From Aquimonas sp041395245 (GTDB lineage: Bacteria; Pseudomonadota; Gammaproteobacteria; Xanthomonadales; Xanthomonadaceae), in the NCBI GenBank assembly GCA_041395245.1, contig JAWLAY010000005.1, forward strand, positions 248,001 through 312,000: a stretch of 64,000 nucleotides of DNA, in the 5' to 3' direction. A program made the translations under genes and the position numbers. Shown here piece after piece: positions 62,770 to 64,000 of this stretch (position 1 is the stretch's first letter; each line of letters opens with the position of its first letter). The notes beneath the pieces were generated by a model. It was not told the DNA's origin and searched no databases. It worked only from the letters and a program-made list of their open reading frames with translations.

Positions 62770-63615
62770 ATGAAGTTCCAGGGTACCGAGCGCTATGTCG
62801 CCACCGAGGCATTGATGTTGGCGGTGAACGCCGCGATCACCTTGCAGCGACCTCTACTGATCAAAGGTGAGCCGGGCACCGGCAAGACCATGCTGGCGGA
62901 AGAAGTCGCCGAGGCGATGGGAGTGCCCTTGCTGGCCTGGCATGTGAAGTCGACCACCAAGGCGCAGCAGGGCTTGTACGAGTACGACGCGGTGAGCCGA
63001 CTGCGCGACTCGCAGCTCGGCGACCCGCGCGTTCACGATGTGCGGCACTACATCCGGCGCGGCAAGTTGTGGGAAGCGTTCGAGCAGGATCAACGTGTGG
63101 TGCTGCTGATCGACGAAATCGACAAGGCGGACATCGAGTTTCCCAACGATCTGCTGCAGGAACTCGACCACATGGAGTTCCACGTCTACGAAACCGGCGA
63201 TACGGTGCGTGCGCGGCATCGGCCGATCATCATCATCACCTCCAACAACGAGAAGGAACTGCCGGATGCCTTCCTGCGCCGCTGCTTCTTTCACTACATC
63301 GCCTTTCCGGATCGCCCGACGCTGGAGCAAATCGTCGCCGTGCACTTTCCGGAGATCGAAAATCAGATGGTCCAACGCGCGCTGGATGCCTTTTTCGAAC
63401 TGCGCGACGTGCCTGGCCTGAAGAAGAAGCCTTCGACCTCCGAACTCATCGACTGGCTGAAGCTGCTTCTGGCAGATCGAATCCCGGCCGTGGCGCTGCA
63501 TAACCCCGATGCCAGCAAGGCGATTCCGCCTCTGTATGGTGCCTTGATCAAGAACGAGCAGGACGTGCAGTTGCTGGAGCGACTGGCCTTCCTGCATCGT
63601 CGCCAGCAGCGCTGA
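62770..63615 (+). CDS. MoxR family AAA+ ATPase
   Basis: A 281-residue MoxR ATPase, a chaperone-type AAA+ protein that works with VWA proteins to mature or activate complexes. It shows Walker A GEPGTGKTMLAEEVA, Walker B VVLLIDEIDKADIEFPNDLLQ, sensor 1 IITSNNEKELPDAFLRRCFF and a sensor-2 region near the C-terminus. It precedes a CoxE-like VWA gene by six bases, the usual pair. Confidence 0.94.
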   Translation: MKFQGTERYVATEALMLAVNAAITLQRPLLIKGEPGTGKTMLAEEVAEAMGVPLLAWHVKSTTKAQQGLYEYDAVSRLRDSQLGDPRVHDVRHYIRRGKLWEAFEQDQRVVLLIDEIDKADIEFPNDLLQELDHMEFHVYETGDTVRARHRPIIIITSNNEKELPDAFLRRCFFHYIAFPDRPTLEQIVAVHFPEIENQMVQRALDAFFELRDVPGLKKKPSTSELIDWLKLLLADRIPAVALHNPDASKAIPPLYGALIKNEQDVQLLERLAFLHRRQQR

Positions 63616-63621
63616 CCCAAC

Positions 63622-64000
63622 ATGCTGCTCGGGCTGTTCGATGCCTTGCGGGCGGAAAAGCTGCCGGTGAGCCTGCGCGAGTGGCTGGATTTGATGGCGG
63701 CACTGCAGGCCGATCTGGCCTTCGCCGACATCGAGCAGTTTCACGCGTTGGCGCGCGCCGTGCTGGTCAAGGACGAGCGTCATTTTGATCGCTTCGACCG
63801 TGCGTTCGGGCGATTCTGGCAAGGTGCCTCCCGAGTGCCGGACGAGACATTTGCAGCCATTCCGGAACACTGGCTGCGTCGCGAGTTCGAGCGCACCTTC
63901 ACGGACGAAGAGAAGGCGCAGATCCAACGGCTTGGCGGTCTGGAAGAACTGATGCGGCGCTTTCGTGAACGCTTGGCCGAACAGAAGGAACGCCATCACG
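63622..64000 (+). CDS. CoxE-like VWA-containing protein (5' part)
   Basis: The first 126 codons of a gene cut by the window edge. The start MLLGLFDALRAEKLPVSLRE followed by WLDLMAALQADLA and DIEQFHALARAVLVKDERHF matches the N-terminus of CoxE-type VWA proteins that pair with MoxR. The VWA domain itself is beyond the window. ATG 63622 lies six bases after the MoxR stop, so it is an operon partner. Confidence 0.85.
   Translation, partial: MLLGLFDALRAEKLPVSLREWLDLMAALQADLAFADIEQFHALARAVLVKDERHFDRFDRAFGRFWQGASRVPDETFAAIPEHWLRREFERTFTDEEKAQIQRLGGLEELMRRFRERLAEQKERHH

Noticed and set aside
1..64000. CRISPR arrays, insertion sequences, restriction or toxin–antitoxin systems
   Set aside because: No regularly spaced repeats, transposase motifs or recognisable defence proteins were seen in either strand.

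Overview
The window is 64 kb of GC-rich chromosome from a gammaproteobacterium, most likely in the Xanthomonadales/Lysobacterales and perhaps near Rhodanobacteraceae. This is inferred from gene order (aroC–asd–fimV–truA–trpF–trpB–trpA; tag–metG–rsxA–rsxB; hfq–hflX–hflK–hflC–DUF2065–purA), from an EfpL-type factor together with EpmA, and from small families such as DUF6165 and DUF6491-like lipoproteins. No species can be named from sequence alone. Most genes are ordinary single-copy housekeeping genes.

Layout. 1–2470: two unrecognised genes, probably accessory, lying against the 3' end of a tRNA-Phe gene. 2.8–10 kb: a lipoprotein, RmlD, a secreted von Willebrand A protein with repeated C-terminal modules, a SIMPL-domain gene remnant, and a leucine-catabolism operon (biotin-dependent acyl-CoA carboxylase, a lipoprotein, HMG-CoA lyase). 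10–19 kb: DUF454 membrane protein, PurT, a REC-GGDEF regulator, DUF6165, a family 9 glycosyltransferase divergent from Kdo kinase, pirin–EpmA, carbonic anhydrase, DUF4126. 19–25 kb: hfq, hflX, hflK, hflC, DUF2065, purA, a Nudix protein. 25–33 kb: EfpL, a secreted propeller-like protein, an ECF-type sigma factor, an unknown protein with a receiver-like N-terminus, then a tightly overlapping trio (GT41 glycosyltransferase, GNAT, HutI). 33–42 kb: hslR–htpG behind a heat-shock promoter, an NTF2-like protein, DUF1569, a small membrane protein, thiopurine methyltransferase, a secreted beta-helix protein.

42–48 kb: an AcoR-like sigma-54 activator faces an acetaldehyde-dehydrogenase-type gene followed by DUF779, with a clear -24/-12 promoter between them. 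About 2.5 kb further on, a 208-bp piece of the DUF779 gene is duplicated. Between the copies lie a secreted trypsin-like protease and a small secreted protein in an AT-richer patch. Then come a DUF47/PhoU-like gene and a Pit phosphate transporter. 48.9–64 kb: rsxA/rsxB, metG, tag, prmB, aroC, asd, fimV, truA, trpF, trpB, trpA, a MoxR ATPase and the start of its VWA partner.

The most unusual non-genic signal is a family of about 165–170 bp imperfect-palindrome elements (MITE-like). One copy is nearly perfect (62489–62657), one has diverged but kept its pairing through matched changes in both arms (35345–35509), and one is decayed and expanded (44141–44395), its edge supplying the stop codon of the DUF779 gene. 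Other items worth checking are the SIMPL remnant, the DUF779 duplication with its cargo, and the tRNA-Phe junction. I see no CRISPR array, rRNA, complete insertion sequence or defence system.
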